Shown: piece by piece, positions 35,467 through 48,755 of the stretch | How the letters are laid out: each line of letters opens with the position of its first letter | How positions within the stretch are numbered: the first letter of the stretch is position 1 | Source of the DNA: Hippopus hippopus | Lineage: Eukaryota > Mollusca > Bivalvia > Cardiida > Cardiidae | Assembly (NCBI GenBank): GCA_946811185.2 | Contig: OX328109.1 | Coordinates: 31,852,129 to 31,916,128, forward strand | Length of the DNA: 64,000 nt | Direction of reading: 5' to 3' | Notes under the pieces: generated by a model | Databases searched by the model: none | The model's input: the letters and a program-made list of their open reading frames with translations, nothing else | What the model was told of the DNA's origin: nothing | Translations under genes and position numbers: made by a program

Positions 35467-37534
35467 ACAGTGTGGAAATCCGAGAAAATAATGTCACAAT
35501 TGGCTAAAAAAGACTGAAAACTCTTTCAGTAACAACTGATTTCTATTGCTTAAATCAAACAAAGGGAACTGAATTTTATTTTTTTTCTATCTCTTCATAC
35601 GGCGACAAGAAACCCAGTTACATTGACTACAAACTCATGTGCCAGTTACGCGCCCGCGGAAACATGAAAAATCAACTTACGGCACATTCCATAGCAGACG
35701 ACACCTGTTGCTTAAGTCAAATATAGGGAACAAGTTTTTTTCCTTTTCTCTTACTAGGGCCATTGAATTGGTTACGATGACTATTCCACCCATGCGTGAC
35801 CATTACGTGCTGCGCATAAAATCATAAAATCAACTTGGACACTTTCGGAGGCAACTGATACCTTTTGCACAAATCAAAGAAAGGTAAACCAAATTCGTTT
35901 TCTTACCAGGATCACGAAAAACATTGAACCAATTTTGGTGACCGCGTGAGTCATAAGTCGATTTTATGTTTAACCACTGCGCAAAAACATAGATTCAGAA
36001 GCAACTGGTTGCTGTTGCATAAACTTTTTCCAATAAGAAATCTTGTTCTTGTTTGAAGAATTTAGAAATAGGCCAATGAAAAACAATAAGATGTAAGAAT
36101 AACTAATAATAAAAACAGATAAAATGGCAAAGTTGGGGATTCAACCTCTGACCATCAGGACCCAAAAAAGGTCTTGGTGCAGGGGTCTAACCCTCTTTGC
36201 CATTGAATAGGCGGAAATGACCCGAAGAATTAACATAGATATACAGAGATTTCCCCCCCTTCCAATCAGCCAATCAAATCTCAGGCCTCTCTTAAATTAT
36301 CCAATCACAGAAGCTTTTAGAAAATCAAAATGGCGTCCAATCAGCCAATGAAATCTCAGCTTTCTCTTCAAATTATCCAATCAGAAAAGCTTTGAGAAAA
36401 TCAAAATTGCGCCCAATCAGCCAATCAAATCGCAGACACACCTCCACAATCATCCAATCAGAAAGCTTTGAGCCATTTGAAATGGCGCCCGAAAATATCG
36501 ATAGAAAACAGTGAACAAAAATCGGCATAAAAGTGGATTTTATGTCTTCTTTGAAGGCTGTTATGCAGTCCTTGGCAAACTGCCATGCATGCACCCTCCA
36601 CACATGCCAGATTTCACTGAAAATGGGCGAAAATTTACGAAAACAGGGTGACAGAAGACCTTGGTTTGGTGCCTTCTAGCACCTTGCAAGAGTCACTTCC
36701 CCCGATCCCTTAATCCCTTGATTCGATTTGCTTTTCTAATTCAGGCCAACTCCAATACTGCACATTGATACTTTGAATATGCTAAGATGATCAATGTACA
36801 GTGTAGAATCCCCAGAAAATAATGTCACAAGTAGCTAAAAAAGACTGAAAAATTTTTCAGTAGCAACTGCTTACTATTGCATAAATCAAAGAAAGGGAAC
36901 TAAATTTTTATTTATTTTTTTTAATCTCTTTATACCGTGACAAGAAACCAAGTTACGATGACTACCGTCTTGTACGTGCCAGTTACATGCCCGCGAAAAC
37001 ATGAAAAATCGACTTACGGCACATTCCATAGCAGACAACAACTGTTGCTTAAATCAAGTATAGGGAACAAGTTTTTTTCCTTTTCTCTTACTAGGGCCAT
37101 TGAATTGGTTACTAACTCAGGCATGCTGCACATTGATACTTTGAATATGCTAAGATGATCAATATACAGTGTAGAATCCCCAGAAAATAATGTCACAAGT
37201 AGCTAAAAAAGACTGAAAAATCTTTCAGTAGCAACTGCTTCCTATTGCATAAATCAAAGAAAGGGAACTAAATTTTTATTTATTTTTTTTTAATCTCTTT
37301 ATACCGTGACAAGCAACCAAGTTACGATGACTACCGTCTTGTACGTGCCAGTTACGTGCCTGCGAAAACATGAAAAATCATCTTACGGCACATTCCATAG
37401 CAGACAACAACTCTTGCTTAAATCAAGTATAGGGAACAAGTTTTTTTCCTTTTCTCTTACTAGGGCCATTGAATTGGTTACTAACTCAGGCATGCTTCAC
37501 ATTGATACTTTGAATATGCTAAGATGATCAATGT
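35467..37534 (+). repeat. HOR unit 14 (B monomer missing, 2068 bp)
   Basis: C 35467-35775, linker 35776-36797, then two A-type monomers (36798-37165 and 37166-37534). The linker joins an A monomer directly (GTAGCTAAAAAAG right after the junction). This is the only unit without B. The C monomer has GTCACAATTGGC and GACTACAAACTC, shared with units 19 and 20. Confidence 0.9.
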
Positions 37535-39969
37535 ACAGTGTGGAAATCCCAGAAAATAGTGTCACAAGTAACTAAAAAAGACTGAAAACTCTTTCAGTAA
37601 CAACTGATTTCTATTGCTTAAATCAAACAAAGGGAACTGAATTTTATTTCTTTTCTATCTCTTTATACGGCGACAAGAAACCCAATTACATTGACTACCA
37701 ACTCATGTGCCAGTTACACGCCCGCGGAAAAATGAAAAATCAACTTACGGCACATTCCATAGCAGACGACACCTGTTGCTTAAGTCAAATATAGGGAACA
37801 AGTTTTTTTCCTTTTCTCTTACTTGGGACATTGAATTGGTTACGATGACTATTCCACCCATGCGTGACCATTACGTGCTGCGCATAAAATCATAAAATCA
37901 ACTTGGACACTTTCGGAGGCAACTGATACCTTTTGCACAAATCAAAGAAAGGTAAACCAAATTCGTTTTCTTACCAGGATCACGAAAAACATTGAACCAA
38001 TTTTGGTGACCGCGTGAGTCATAAGTCGATTTTATGTTTAACCACTGCGCAAAAACATAGATTCAGAAGCAACTGGTTGCTGTTGCATAAACTTTTTCCA
38101 ATAAGAAATCTTGTTCTTGTTTGAAGAATTTAGAAATAGGCCAATGAAAAACAATAAGATGTAAGAATAACTAATAATAAAAACAGATAAAATGGCAAAG
38201 TTGGGGATTCAACCTCTGACCATCAGGACCCAAAAAAGGTCTTGGTGCAGGGGTCTAACCCTCTTTGCCATTGAATAGGCGGAAATGACCCGAAGAATTA
38301 ACATAGATATACAGAGATTTCCCCCCCTTCCAATCAGCCAATCAAATCTCAGGCCTCTCTTAAATTATCCAATCACAGAAGCTTTTAGAAAATCAAAATG
38401 GCGTCCAATCAGCCAATGAAATCTCAGCTTTCTCTTCAAATTATCCAATCAGAAAAGCTTTGAGAAAATCAAAATTGCGCCCAATCAGCCAATCAAATCG
38501 CAGACACACCTCCACAATCATCCAATCAGAAAGCTTTGAGCCATTTGAAATGGCGCCCGAAAATATCGATAGAAAACAGTGAACAAAAATCGGCATAAAA
38601 GTGGATTTTATGTCTTCTTTGAAGGCTGTTATGCAGTCCTTGGCAAACTGCCATGCATGCACCCTCCACACATGCCAGATTTCACTGAAAATGGGCAAAC
38701 ATTTACGAAAACAGGGTGACAGAAGACCTTGCTTTGGTGCCTTCTAGCACCTTGCAAGAGTCACTTCCCCTGATCCCTTAATCCCTTGATTCGATTTGCT
38801 TTTCTAATTCAGGCCAACTCCAATACTGCACATTGATACTTTGAATATGCTAAGATGATCAATGTACAGTGTAGAATCCCCAGTAAATAATGTCACAAGT
38901 GGCTAAAATAGACTGAAAACTCTTTCAGTAGCAGCTGCTTCCTATTGCGTAAATCAAACAAAGGGAACTAAATTTTTATTTTTTTTTAATCTCTTTGTAC
39001 CGTGACAAGAAACCAAGTTACGTTGACTACCGTCTCATACATGCCAGTTACACACCCGCGAAAACATGAAAAATTGACTTACGGCACATTCCATAGCAGA
39101 CGACAACTGTTGCATAAGTCAAATATAGGGAACAAGTTTTTTTCCTTTTCTCTTACTAGGGCCATTGAATTGGTTACTAACTCAGGCATGCTGCACATTG
39201 ATACTTTGAATATGCTAAGATGATCAATGTACAGTGTAGAATCCCCAGAAAATAATGTCACAAGTAGCTAAAAAAGACTGAAAAATCTTTCAGTAGCAAC
39301 TGCTTCCTATTGCATAAATCAAAGAAAGGGAACTAAATTTTTATTTATTTTTTTTTAATCTTTTTATACCGTGAAAAGAAACCAAGTTACGATGACTACC
39401 ATCTTGTACATGCCAGTTACGTGCCCGCGAAAACATGAAAAATCGACTTACAACACATTCCATAGCAGACAACAACTGTTGCTTAAATCAAGTATAGGGA
39501 ACAAGTTTTTTTTCCTTTTCTCTTACTAGGGCCATTGAATTGGTTACTAACTCAGGCATGCTGCACATTGATACTTTTAATATGCTAAGATGATCAATAT
39601 ACAGTGTAGAATCCCCAGAAAATAATGTCACAAGTAGCTAAAAAAGACTGAAAAATCTTTCAGTAGCAACTGCTTCCTATTGCATAAATCAAAGAAAGGG
39701 AACTAAATTTTTATTTATTTTTTTTTAATCTCTTTATACCGTGACAAGAAACCAAGTTACAATGACTACCGTCTTGTACGTGCCAGTTACGTGCCTGCGA
39801 AAACATGAAAAATCGACTTACGGCACATTCCATAGCAGACAACAACTGTTGCTTAAGTCAAGTATAGGGAACAAGTTTTTTTCCTTTTCTCTTACTAGGG
39901 CCATTGAATTGGTTACTAACTCAGGCATGCTGCACATTGATACTTTTAATATGCTAAGATGATCAATGT
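37535..39969 (+). repeat. HOR unit 15 (k=2, 2435 bp)
   Basis: C 37535-37843, linker 37844-38865, B 38866-39230, A monomers at 39231 and 39601. C matches unit 11 C (GTAACTAAAAAAG, TTATTTCTTTTC) with extra private changes (CGCGGAAAAATG, CTTGGGACATTG). The B monomer matches those of units 9 and 12 (ACACCCGCG, AAATTGACTTACGG). Confidence 0.9.
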
Positions 39970-42900
39970 ACAGTGTGGAAATCCCAGAAAATAGTGTCAC
40001 AAGTGGCTAAAAAAGACTGAAAACTCTTTCAGTAACAACTGATTTCTATTGCTTAAATCAAACAAAGGGAACTGAATTTTATTTTTTTTTCTATCTCTTC
40101 ATACGGCGACAAGAAACCCAGTTACATTGACTACCAACTCATGTGCCAGTTACGTGCCCGCGGAAACATGAAAAATCAACTTACAGCACATTCCATAGCA
40201 GACGACACCTGTTGCTTAAGTCAAATATAGGGAACAAGTTTTTTTCCTTTTCTCTTACTAGGGCCATTGAATTGGTTACGATGACTATTCCACCCATGCG
40301 TGACCATTACGTGCTGCGCATAAAATCATAAAATCAACTTGGACACTTTCGGAGGCAACTGATACCTTTTGCACAAATCAAAGAAAGGTAAACCAAATTC
40401 GTTTTCTTACCAGGATCACGAAAAACATTGAACCAATTTTGGTGACCGCATGAGTCATAAGTCAATTTTATGTTTAACCACTGCGCAAAAACATAGATTC
40501 AGAAGCAACTGGTTGCTGTTGCATAAACTTTTTCCAATAAGAAATCTTGTTCTTGTTTGAAGAATTTAGAAATAGGCCAATGAAAAACAATAAGATGTAA
40601 GAATAACTAATAATAAAAACAGATAAAATGGCAAAGTTGGGGATTCAACCTCTGACCATCAGGACCCAAAAAAGGTCTTGGTGCAAGGGTCTAACCCTCT
40701 TTGCCATTGAATAGGCTGAAATGACCCGAAGAATTAACATAGATATACAGAGATTTCCCCCCCTTCCAATCAGCCAATCAAATCTCAGGCCTCTCTTAAA
40801 TTATCCAATAACAGAAGCTTTTAGAAAATCAAAATGGCGTCCAATCAGCCAATGAAATCTCAGCTTTCTCTTCAAATTATCCAATCAGAAAAGCTTTGAG
40901 AAAATCAAAATTGCGCCCAATCAGCCAATCAAATCGCAGACACACCTCCACAATCATCCAATCAGAAAGCTTTGAGCCATTTGAAATGGCGCCCGAAAAT
41001 ATCGATAGAAAACAGTGAACAAAAATCGGCATAAAAGTGGATTTTATGTCTTCTTTGAAGGCTGTTATGCAGTCCTTGGCAAACTGCCATGCATGCACCC
41101 TCCACACATGCCAGATTTCACTGAAAATGGGCGAAAATTTACGAAAACAGGGTTACAGAAGACCTTGGTTTGGTGCCTTCTAGCACCTTGCAAGAGTCAC
41201 TTCCCCTGATCCCTTAATCCCTTGATTCGATTTGCTTTTCTAATTCAGGCCAACTCCAATACTGCACATTGATACTTTGAATATGCTAAGATGATCAATG
41301 TACAGTGTAGAATCCCCAGAAAATAATGTCACAAGTGGCTAAAATAGACTGAAAACTCTTTCAGTAGCAGCTGCTTCCTATTGCGTAAATCAAACAAAGG
41401 GAACTAAATTTTTATTTTTTTTTAATCTCTTTGTACCGTGACAAGAAACCAAGTTACGTTGACTACCGTCTCATACATGCCAGTTACACACCCACGAAAA
41501 CATGAAAAATTGACTTACAGCACATTCCATAGCAGACGACAACTGTTGCATAAGTCAAATATAGGGAACAAGTTTTTTTCCTTTTCTCTTACTAGGGCCA
41601 TTGAATTGGTTACTAACTCAGGCATGCTGCACATTGATACTTTGAATATGCTAAGATGATCAATGTACAGTGTAGAATCCCCAGAAAATAATGTCACAAG
41701 TAGCTAAAAAAGACTGAAAAATCTTTCAGTAGCAACTGCTTCCTATTGCATAAATCAAAGAAAGGGAACTAAATTTTTATTTATTTTTTTTTAATCTTTT
41801 TATACCGTGAACAGAAACCAAGTTAGGATGACTACCATCTTGTACGTGCCAGTTACGTGCCCGCGAAAACATGAAAAATTGACTTACAGCACATTCCATA
41901 GCAGACAACAACTGTTGCTTAAATCAAGTATAGGGAACAAGTTTTTTTTTCCTTTTCTCTTACTAGGGCCATTGAATTGGTTACTAACTCAGGCATGCTG
42001 CACATTGATACTTTTAATATGCTAAGATGATCAATATACAGTGTAGAATCCCCAGAAAATAATGTCACAAGTAGCTAAAAAAGACTGAAAAATCTTTCAG
42101 TAGCAACTGCTTCCTATTGCATAAATCAAAGAAAAGGAACTAAATTTTTATTTATTTTTTTTTAATCTCTTTATACCGTGACAAGAAACCAAGTTACGAT
42201 GACTACCGTCTTGTACGTGCCAGTTACGTGCCCGCGAAAACATGAAAAATCGACTTACAGCACATTCCATAGCAGACAACAACTGTTGCTTAAATCAAGT
42301 ATAGGGAACAAGTTTTTTTCCTTTTCTCTTACTAGGGCCATTGAATTGGTTACTAACTCAGGCATGCTGTACATTGATACTTTGAATATGCTAAGATGAT
42401 CAATATACAGTGTAGAATCCCCAGAAAATAATGTCACAAGTATCTAAAAAAGTCTGAAAAATCTTTCAGTAGCAACTGCTTACTATTGCATAAATCAAAG
42501 AAAGGGAACTAAATTTTTATTTATTTTTTTTTAATCTCTTTATACCGTGACAAGAAACCAAGTTACGATGACTACCGTCTTGTACGTGCCAGTTACATGC
42601 CCGCGAAAACATGAAAAATCGACTTACGGCACATTCCATAGCAGACAACAACTGTTGCTTAAATCAAGTATAGGGAACAAGTTTTTTTCCTTTTCTCTTA
42701 CTAGGGCCATTGAATTGGTTACTAACTCAGGCATGCTGCACATTGATACTTTGAATATGCTAAGATGATCAATATACAGTGTAGAATCCCCAGAAAATAA
42801 TGTCACAAGTAGCTAAAAAAGACTGAAAAATCTTTCAGTAGCAACTGCTTCCTATTGCATAAATCAAAGAAAGGGAACTAAATTTTTATTTATTTTTTTT

Positions 42901-43145
42901 TAATCTCTTTATACCGTGACAAGAAACCAAGTTACGATGACTACCGTCTTGTACGTGCCAGTTACGTGCCTGCGAAAACATGAAAAATCGACTTACAGCA
43001 CATTCCATAGCAGACAACAACTGTTGCTTAAATCAAGTATAGGGAACAAGTTTTTTTTCCTTTTCTCTTACTAGGGCCATTGAATTGGTTACTAACTCAG
43101 GCATGCTGCACATTGATACTTTTAATATACTAAGATGATCAATGT
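39970..43145 (+). repeat. HOR unit 16 (k=4, 3176 bp)
   Basis: C 39970-40279, linker 40280-41301, B 41302-41666, A monomers at 41667, 42038, 42407 and 42776. The first A has a 9-T tract (371 bp) and CGTGAACAGAAACCAAGTTAGG. The third has GTATCTAAAAAAGTCTG and TGCTTACTATTGC, a linked pair that recurs in units 17, 19, 20 and 22. The linker reads GGGTTACAGAAG where most read GGGTGACAGAAG. Confidence 0.9.
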
Positions 43146-46100
43146 ACAGTGTGGAAATCCGAGAAAATAGTGTCACAAGTGGCTAAAAAAGACTGAAAAC
43201 TCTTTCAGTAACAACTGATTTCTATTGCTTAAATCAAACAAAGGGAACTGAAGTTTATTTTTTTTCTATCTATTCATACGGCGACAAGAAACCCAGTTAC
43301 ATTGACTACTAACTCATGTGCCAGTTACGTGCCCGCTGAAACATGAAAAATCAACTTACGGCACATTCCATAGCAGACGACACCTGTTGCTTAAGTCAAA
43401 TATAGGGAACAAGTTTTTTTCCTTTTCTCTTACTAGGGCCATTGAATTGGTTACGATGACTATTCCACCCATGCGTGACCATTACGTGCTGCGCATAAAA
43501 TCATAAAATCAACTTGGACACTTTCGGAGGCAACTGATACCTTTTGCACAAATCAAAGAAAGGTAAACCAAATTCCTTTTCTTACCAGGATCACGGAAAA
43601 CATTGAACCAATTTTGGTGACCGCGTGAGTCATAAGTCGATTTTATGTTTAATCACTGCGCAAAAACATAGATTCAGAAGCAACTGGTTGCTGTTGCATA
43701 AACTTTTTCCAATAAGAAATCTTGTTCTTGTTTGAAGAATTTAGAAATAGGCCAATGAAAAACAATAAGATGTAAGAATAACTAATAATAAAAACAGATA
43801 AAATGGCAAAGTTGGAGATTCAATCTCTGACCATCAGGACCCAAAAAAAGGTCTTGGTGCAGGGGTCTAACCCTCTTTGCCATTGAATAGGCTGAAATGA
43901 CCCGAAGAATTAACATAGATATACAGAGATTTCCCCCCCTTCCAATCAGCCAATCAAATCTCAGGCCTCTCTTAAATTATCCAATCACAGAAGCTTTTAG
44001 AAAATCAAAATGGCGTCCAATCAGCCAATGAAATCTCAGCTTTCTCTTCAAATTATCCAATCAGAAAAGCTTTGAGAAAATCAAAATTGCGCCCAATCAG
44101 CCAATCAAATCGCAGACACACCTCCACAATCATCCAATCAGAAAGCTTTGAGCCATTTGAAATGGCGCCCGAAAATATCGATAGAAAACAGTGAACAAAA
44201 ATCGGCATAAAAGTGGATTTTATGTCTTCTTTGAAGGCTGTTATGCAGTCCTTGGCAAACTGCCATGCATGCACCCTCCACACATGCCAGATTTCACTGA
44301 AAATGGGCGAAAATTTACGAAAACAGGGTGACAGAAGACCTTGGTTTGGTGCCTTCTAGCACCTTGCAAGAGTCACTTCCCCTGATCCCTTAATCCCTTG
44401 ATTCGATTTGCTTTTCTAATTCAGGCCAACTCCAATACTGCACATTGATACTTTGAATATGCTAAGATGATCAATGTACAGTGTAGAATCCCCAGAAAAT
44501 AATGTCACAAGTGGCTAAAATAGACTGAAAACTCTTTCAGTAGCAGCTGCTTCCTATTGCGTAAATCAAACAAAGGGAACTAAATTTTTATTTTTTTTTA
44601 ATCTCTTTGTACCGTGACAAGAAACCAAGTTACGTTGACTACCGTCTCATACATGCCAGTTACACACCCACGAAAACATGAAAAATTGACTTACAGCACA
44701 TTCCATAGCAGACGACAACTGTTGCATAAGTCAAATATAGGGAACAAGTTTTTTTCCTTTTCTCTTACTAGGGCCATTGAATTGGTTACTAACTCAGGCA
44801 TGCTGCACATTGATACTTTGAATATGCTAAGATGATCAATGTACAGTGTAGAATCCCCAGAAAATAATGTCACAAGTAGCTAAAAAAGACTGAAAAATCT
44901 TTCAGTAGCAACTGCTTCCTATTGCATAAATCAAAGAAAGGGAACTAAATTTTTATTTATTTTTTTTTAATCTCTTTATACCGTGACAAGAAACCAAGTT
45001 ACAATGACTACCGTCTTGTACGTGCCAGTTACGTGCCCGCAAAAACATGAAAAATCGACTTACAGCACATTCCATAGCAGACAACAACTGTTGCTTAAAT
45101 CAAGTATAGGGAACAAGTTTTTTTCCTTTTCTCTTACTAGGGCCATTGAATTGGTTACTAACTCAGGCATGCTGCACATTGATACTTTTAATATGCTAAG
45201 ATGATCAATATACAGTGTAGAATCCCCAGAAAATAATGTCACAAGTAGCTAAAAAAGACTGAAAAATCTTTCAGTAGCAACTGCTTCCTATTGCATAAAT
45301 CAAAGAAAAGGAACTAAATTTTTATTTATTTTTTTTTAATCTCTTTATACCGTGACAAGAAACCAAGTTACGATGACTACCGTCTTGTACGTGCCAGTTA
45401 CGTGCCCGCGAAAACATGAAAAATCGACTTACAGCACATTCCATAGCAGACAACAACTGTTGCTTAAATCAAGTATAGGGAACAAGTTTTTTTCCTTTTC
45501 TCTTACTAGGGCCATTGAATTGGTTACTAACTCAGGCATGCTGTACATTGATACTTTGAATATGCTAAGATGATCAATATACAGTGTAGAATCCCCAGAA
45601 AATAATATCACAAGTATCTAAAAAAGTCTGAAAAATCTTTCAGTAGCAACTGCTTACTATTGCATAAATCAAAGAAAGGGAACTAAATTTTTATTTATTT
45701 TTTTTTAATCTCTTTATACCGTGACAAGAAACCAAGTTAGGATGACTACCGTCTTGTACGTGCCAGTTACATGCCCGCGAAAACATGAAAAATCGACTTA
45801 CGGCACATTCCATAGCAGACAACAACTGTTGCTTAAATCAAGTATAGGGAACAAGTTTTTTTCCTTTTCTCTTACTAGGGCCATTGAATTGGTTACTAAC
45901 TCAGGCATGCTGCACATTGATACTTTGAATATGCTAAGATGATCAATATACAGTGTAGAATCCCCAGAAAATAATGTCACAAGTAGCTAAAAAAGACTGA
46001 AAAATCTTTCAGTAGCAACTGCTTCCTATTGCATAAATCAAAGAAAGGGAACTAAATTTTTATTTATTTTTTTTTAATCTCTTTATACCGTGACAAGAAA

Positions 46101-46319
46101 CCAAGTTACGATGACTACCGTCTTGTACGTGCCAGTTACGTGCCTGCGAAAACATGAAAAATCGACTTACAGCACATTCCATAGCAGACAACAACTGTTG
46201 CTTAAATCAAGTATAGGGAACAAGTTTTTTTTCCTTTTCTCTTACTAGGGCCATTGAATTGGTTACTAACTCAGGCATGCTGCACATTGATACTTTTAAT
46301 ATACTAAGATGATCAATGT
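43146..46319 (+). repeat. HOR unit 17 (k=4, 3174 bp)
   Basis: C 43146-43454, linker 43455-44477, B 44478-44842, A monomers at 44843, 45212, 45581 and 45950. It repeats the order of variants of unit 16 at an offset of about 3174 bp, except that the first A is a different subtype (ACAATGACTACC, CCCGCAAAAACATG). C has TACTAACTCATG and CCCGCTGAAACATG, shared with unit 18. Confidence 0.9.
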
Positions 46320-48755
46320 ACAGTGTGGAAATCCGAGAAAATAGTGTCACAAGTGGCTAAAAAAGACTGTAAACTCTTTCAGTAACAACTGATTTCTATT
46401 GCTTAAATCAAACAAAGGGAACTGAAGTTTATTTTTTTTCTATCTATTCATACGGCGACAAGAAACCCAGTTACATTGACTACTAACTCATGTGCCAGTT
46501 ACGTGCCCGCTGAAACATGAAAAATCAACTTACGGCACATTCCATAGCAGACGACACCTGTTGCTTAAGTCAAATATAGGGAACAAGTTTTTTTCCTTTT
46601 CTCTTACTAGGGCCATTGAATTGGTTACGATGACTATTCCACGCATGCGTGACCATTACGTGCTGCGCATAAAATCATAAAATCAACTTGGACACTTTCG
46701 GAGGCAACTGATACCTTTTGCACAAATCAAAGAAAGGTAAACCAAATCCCTTTTCTTACCAGGATCACGGAAAACATTGAACCAATTTTGGTGACCGCGT
46801 GAGTCATAAGTCGATTTTATGTTTAACCACTGCGCAAAAACATAGATTCAGAAGCAACTGGTTGCTGTTGCATAAACTTTTTCCAATAAGAAATCTTGTT
46901 CTTGTTTGAAGAATTTAGAAATAGGCCAATGAAAAACAATAAGATGTAAGAATAACTAATAATAAAAACAGATAAAATGGCAAAGTTGGAGATTCAATCT
47001 CTGACCATCAGGACCCAAAAAAAGGTCTTGGTGCAGGGGTCTAACCCTCTTTGCCATTGAATAGGCTGAAATGACCCGAAGAATTAACATAGATATACAG
47101 AGATTTCCCCCCCTTCCAATCAGCCAATCAAATCTCAGGCCTCTCTTAAATTATCCAATCACAGAAGCTTTTAGAAAATCAAAATGGCGTCCAATCAGCC
47201 AATGAAATCTCAGCTTTCTCTTCAAATTATCCAATCAGAAAAGCTTTGAGAAAATCAAAATTGCGCCCAATCAGCCAATCAAATCGCAGACACACCTCCA
47301 CAATCATCCAATCAGAAAGCTTTGAGCCATTTGAAATGGCGCCCGAAAATATCGATAGAAAACAGTGAACAAAAATCGGCATAAAAGTAGATTTTATGTC
47401 TTCTTTGAAGGCTGTTATGCAGTCCTTGGCAAACTGCCATGCATGCACCCTCCACACATGCCAGATTTCACTGAAAATGGGCGAAAATTTACGAAAACAG
47501 GGTTACAGAAGACCTTGGTTTGGTGCCTTCTAGCACCTTGCAAGAGTCACTTCCCCTGATCCCTTAATCCCTTGATTCGATTTGCTTTTCTAATTCAGGC
47601 CAACTCCAATACTGCACATTGATACTTTGAATATGCTAAGATGATCAATGTACAGTGTAGAATCCCCAGAAAATAATGTCACAAGTGGCTAAAATAGACT
47701 TAAAACTCTTTCAGTAGCAGCTGCTTCCTATTGCGTAAATCAAACAAAGGGAACTAAATTTTTATTTTTTTTTAATCTCTTTGTACCGTGACAAGAAACC
47801 AAGTTACGTTGACTACCGTCTCATACATGCCAGTTACACACCCACGAAAACATGAAAAATTGACTTACAGCACATTCCATAGCAGACGACAACTGTTGCA
47901 TAAGTCAAATATAGGGAACAAGTTTTTTTCCTTTTCTCTTACTAGGGCCATTGAATTGGTTACTAACTCAGGCATGCTGCACATTGATACTTTGAATATG
48001 CTAAGATGATCAATGTACAGTGTAGAATCCCCAGAAAATAATGTCACAAGTAGCTAAAAAAGACTGAAAAATCTTTCAGTAGCAACTGCTTCCTATTGCA
48101 TAAATCAAAGAAAGGGAACTAAATTTTTATTTATTTTTTTTTAATCTTTTTATACCGTGAAAAGAAACCAAGTTACGATGACTACCATCTTGTACGTGCC
48201 AGTTACGTGCCCGCGAAAACATGAAAAATCGACTTACAGCACATTCCATAGCAGACAACAACTGTTGCTTAAATCAAGTATAGGGAACAAGTTTTTTTTC
48301 CTTTTCTCTTACTAGGGCCATTGAATTGGTTACTAACTCAGGCATGCTGCACATTGATACTTTTAATATGCTAAGATGATCAATATACAGTGTAGAATCC
48401 CCAGAAAATAATGTCACAAGTAGCTAAAAAAGACTGAAAACTCTTTCAGTAGCAACTGCTTCCTATTGCATAAATCAAAGAAAGGGAACTAAATTTTTAT
48501 TTATTTTTTTTTAATCTCTTTATACCGTGACAAGAAACCAAGTTACAATGACTACCGTCTTCTACGTGCCAGTTACGTGCCCGCGAAAACATGAAAAATC
48601 GACTTACGGCACATTCCATTGCAGACAACAACTGTTGCTTAAATCAAGTATAGGGAACAAGTTTTTTTCCTTTTCTCTTACTAGGGCCATTGAATTGGTT
48701 ACTAACTCAGGCTTGCTGCACATTGATACTTTTAATATGCTAAGATGATCAATGT
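46320..48755 (+). repeat. HOR unit 18 (k=2, 2436 bp)
   Basis: C 46320-46628, linker 46629-47651, B 47652-48016, A monomers at 48017 (8-T tract) and 48387. The subtype order matches unit 13 at an offset of 13289 bp. Private changes include CCACGCATGCGTG for CCACCCATGCGTG, AAATCCCTTTTC and AAAAGTAGATTTT. Confidence 0.9.
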
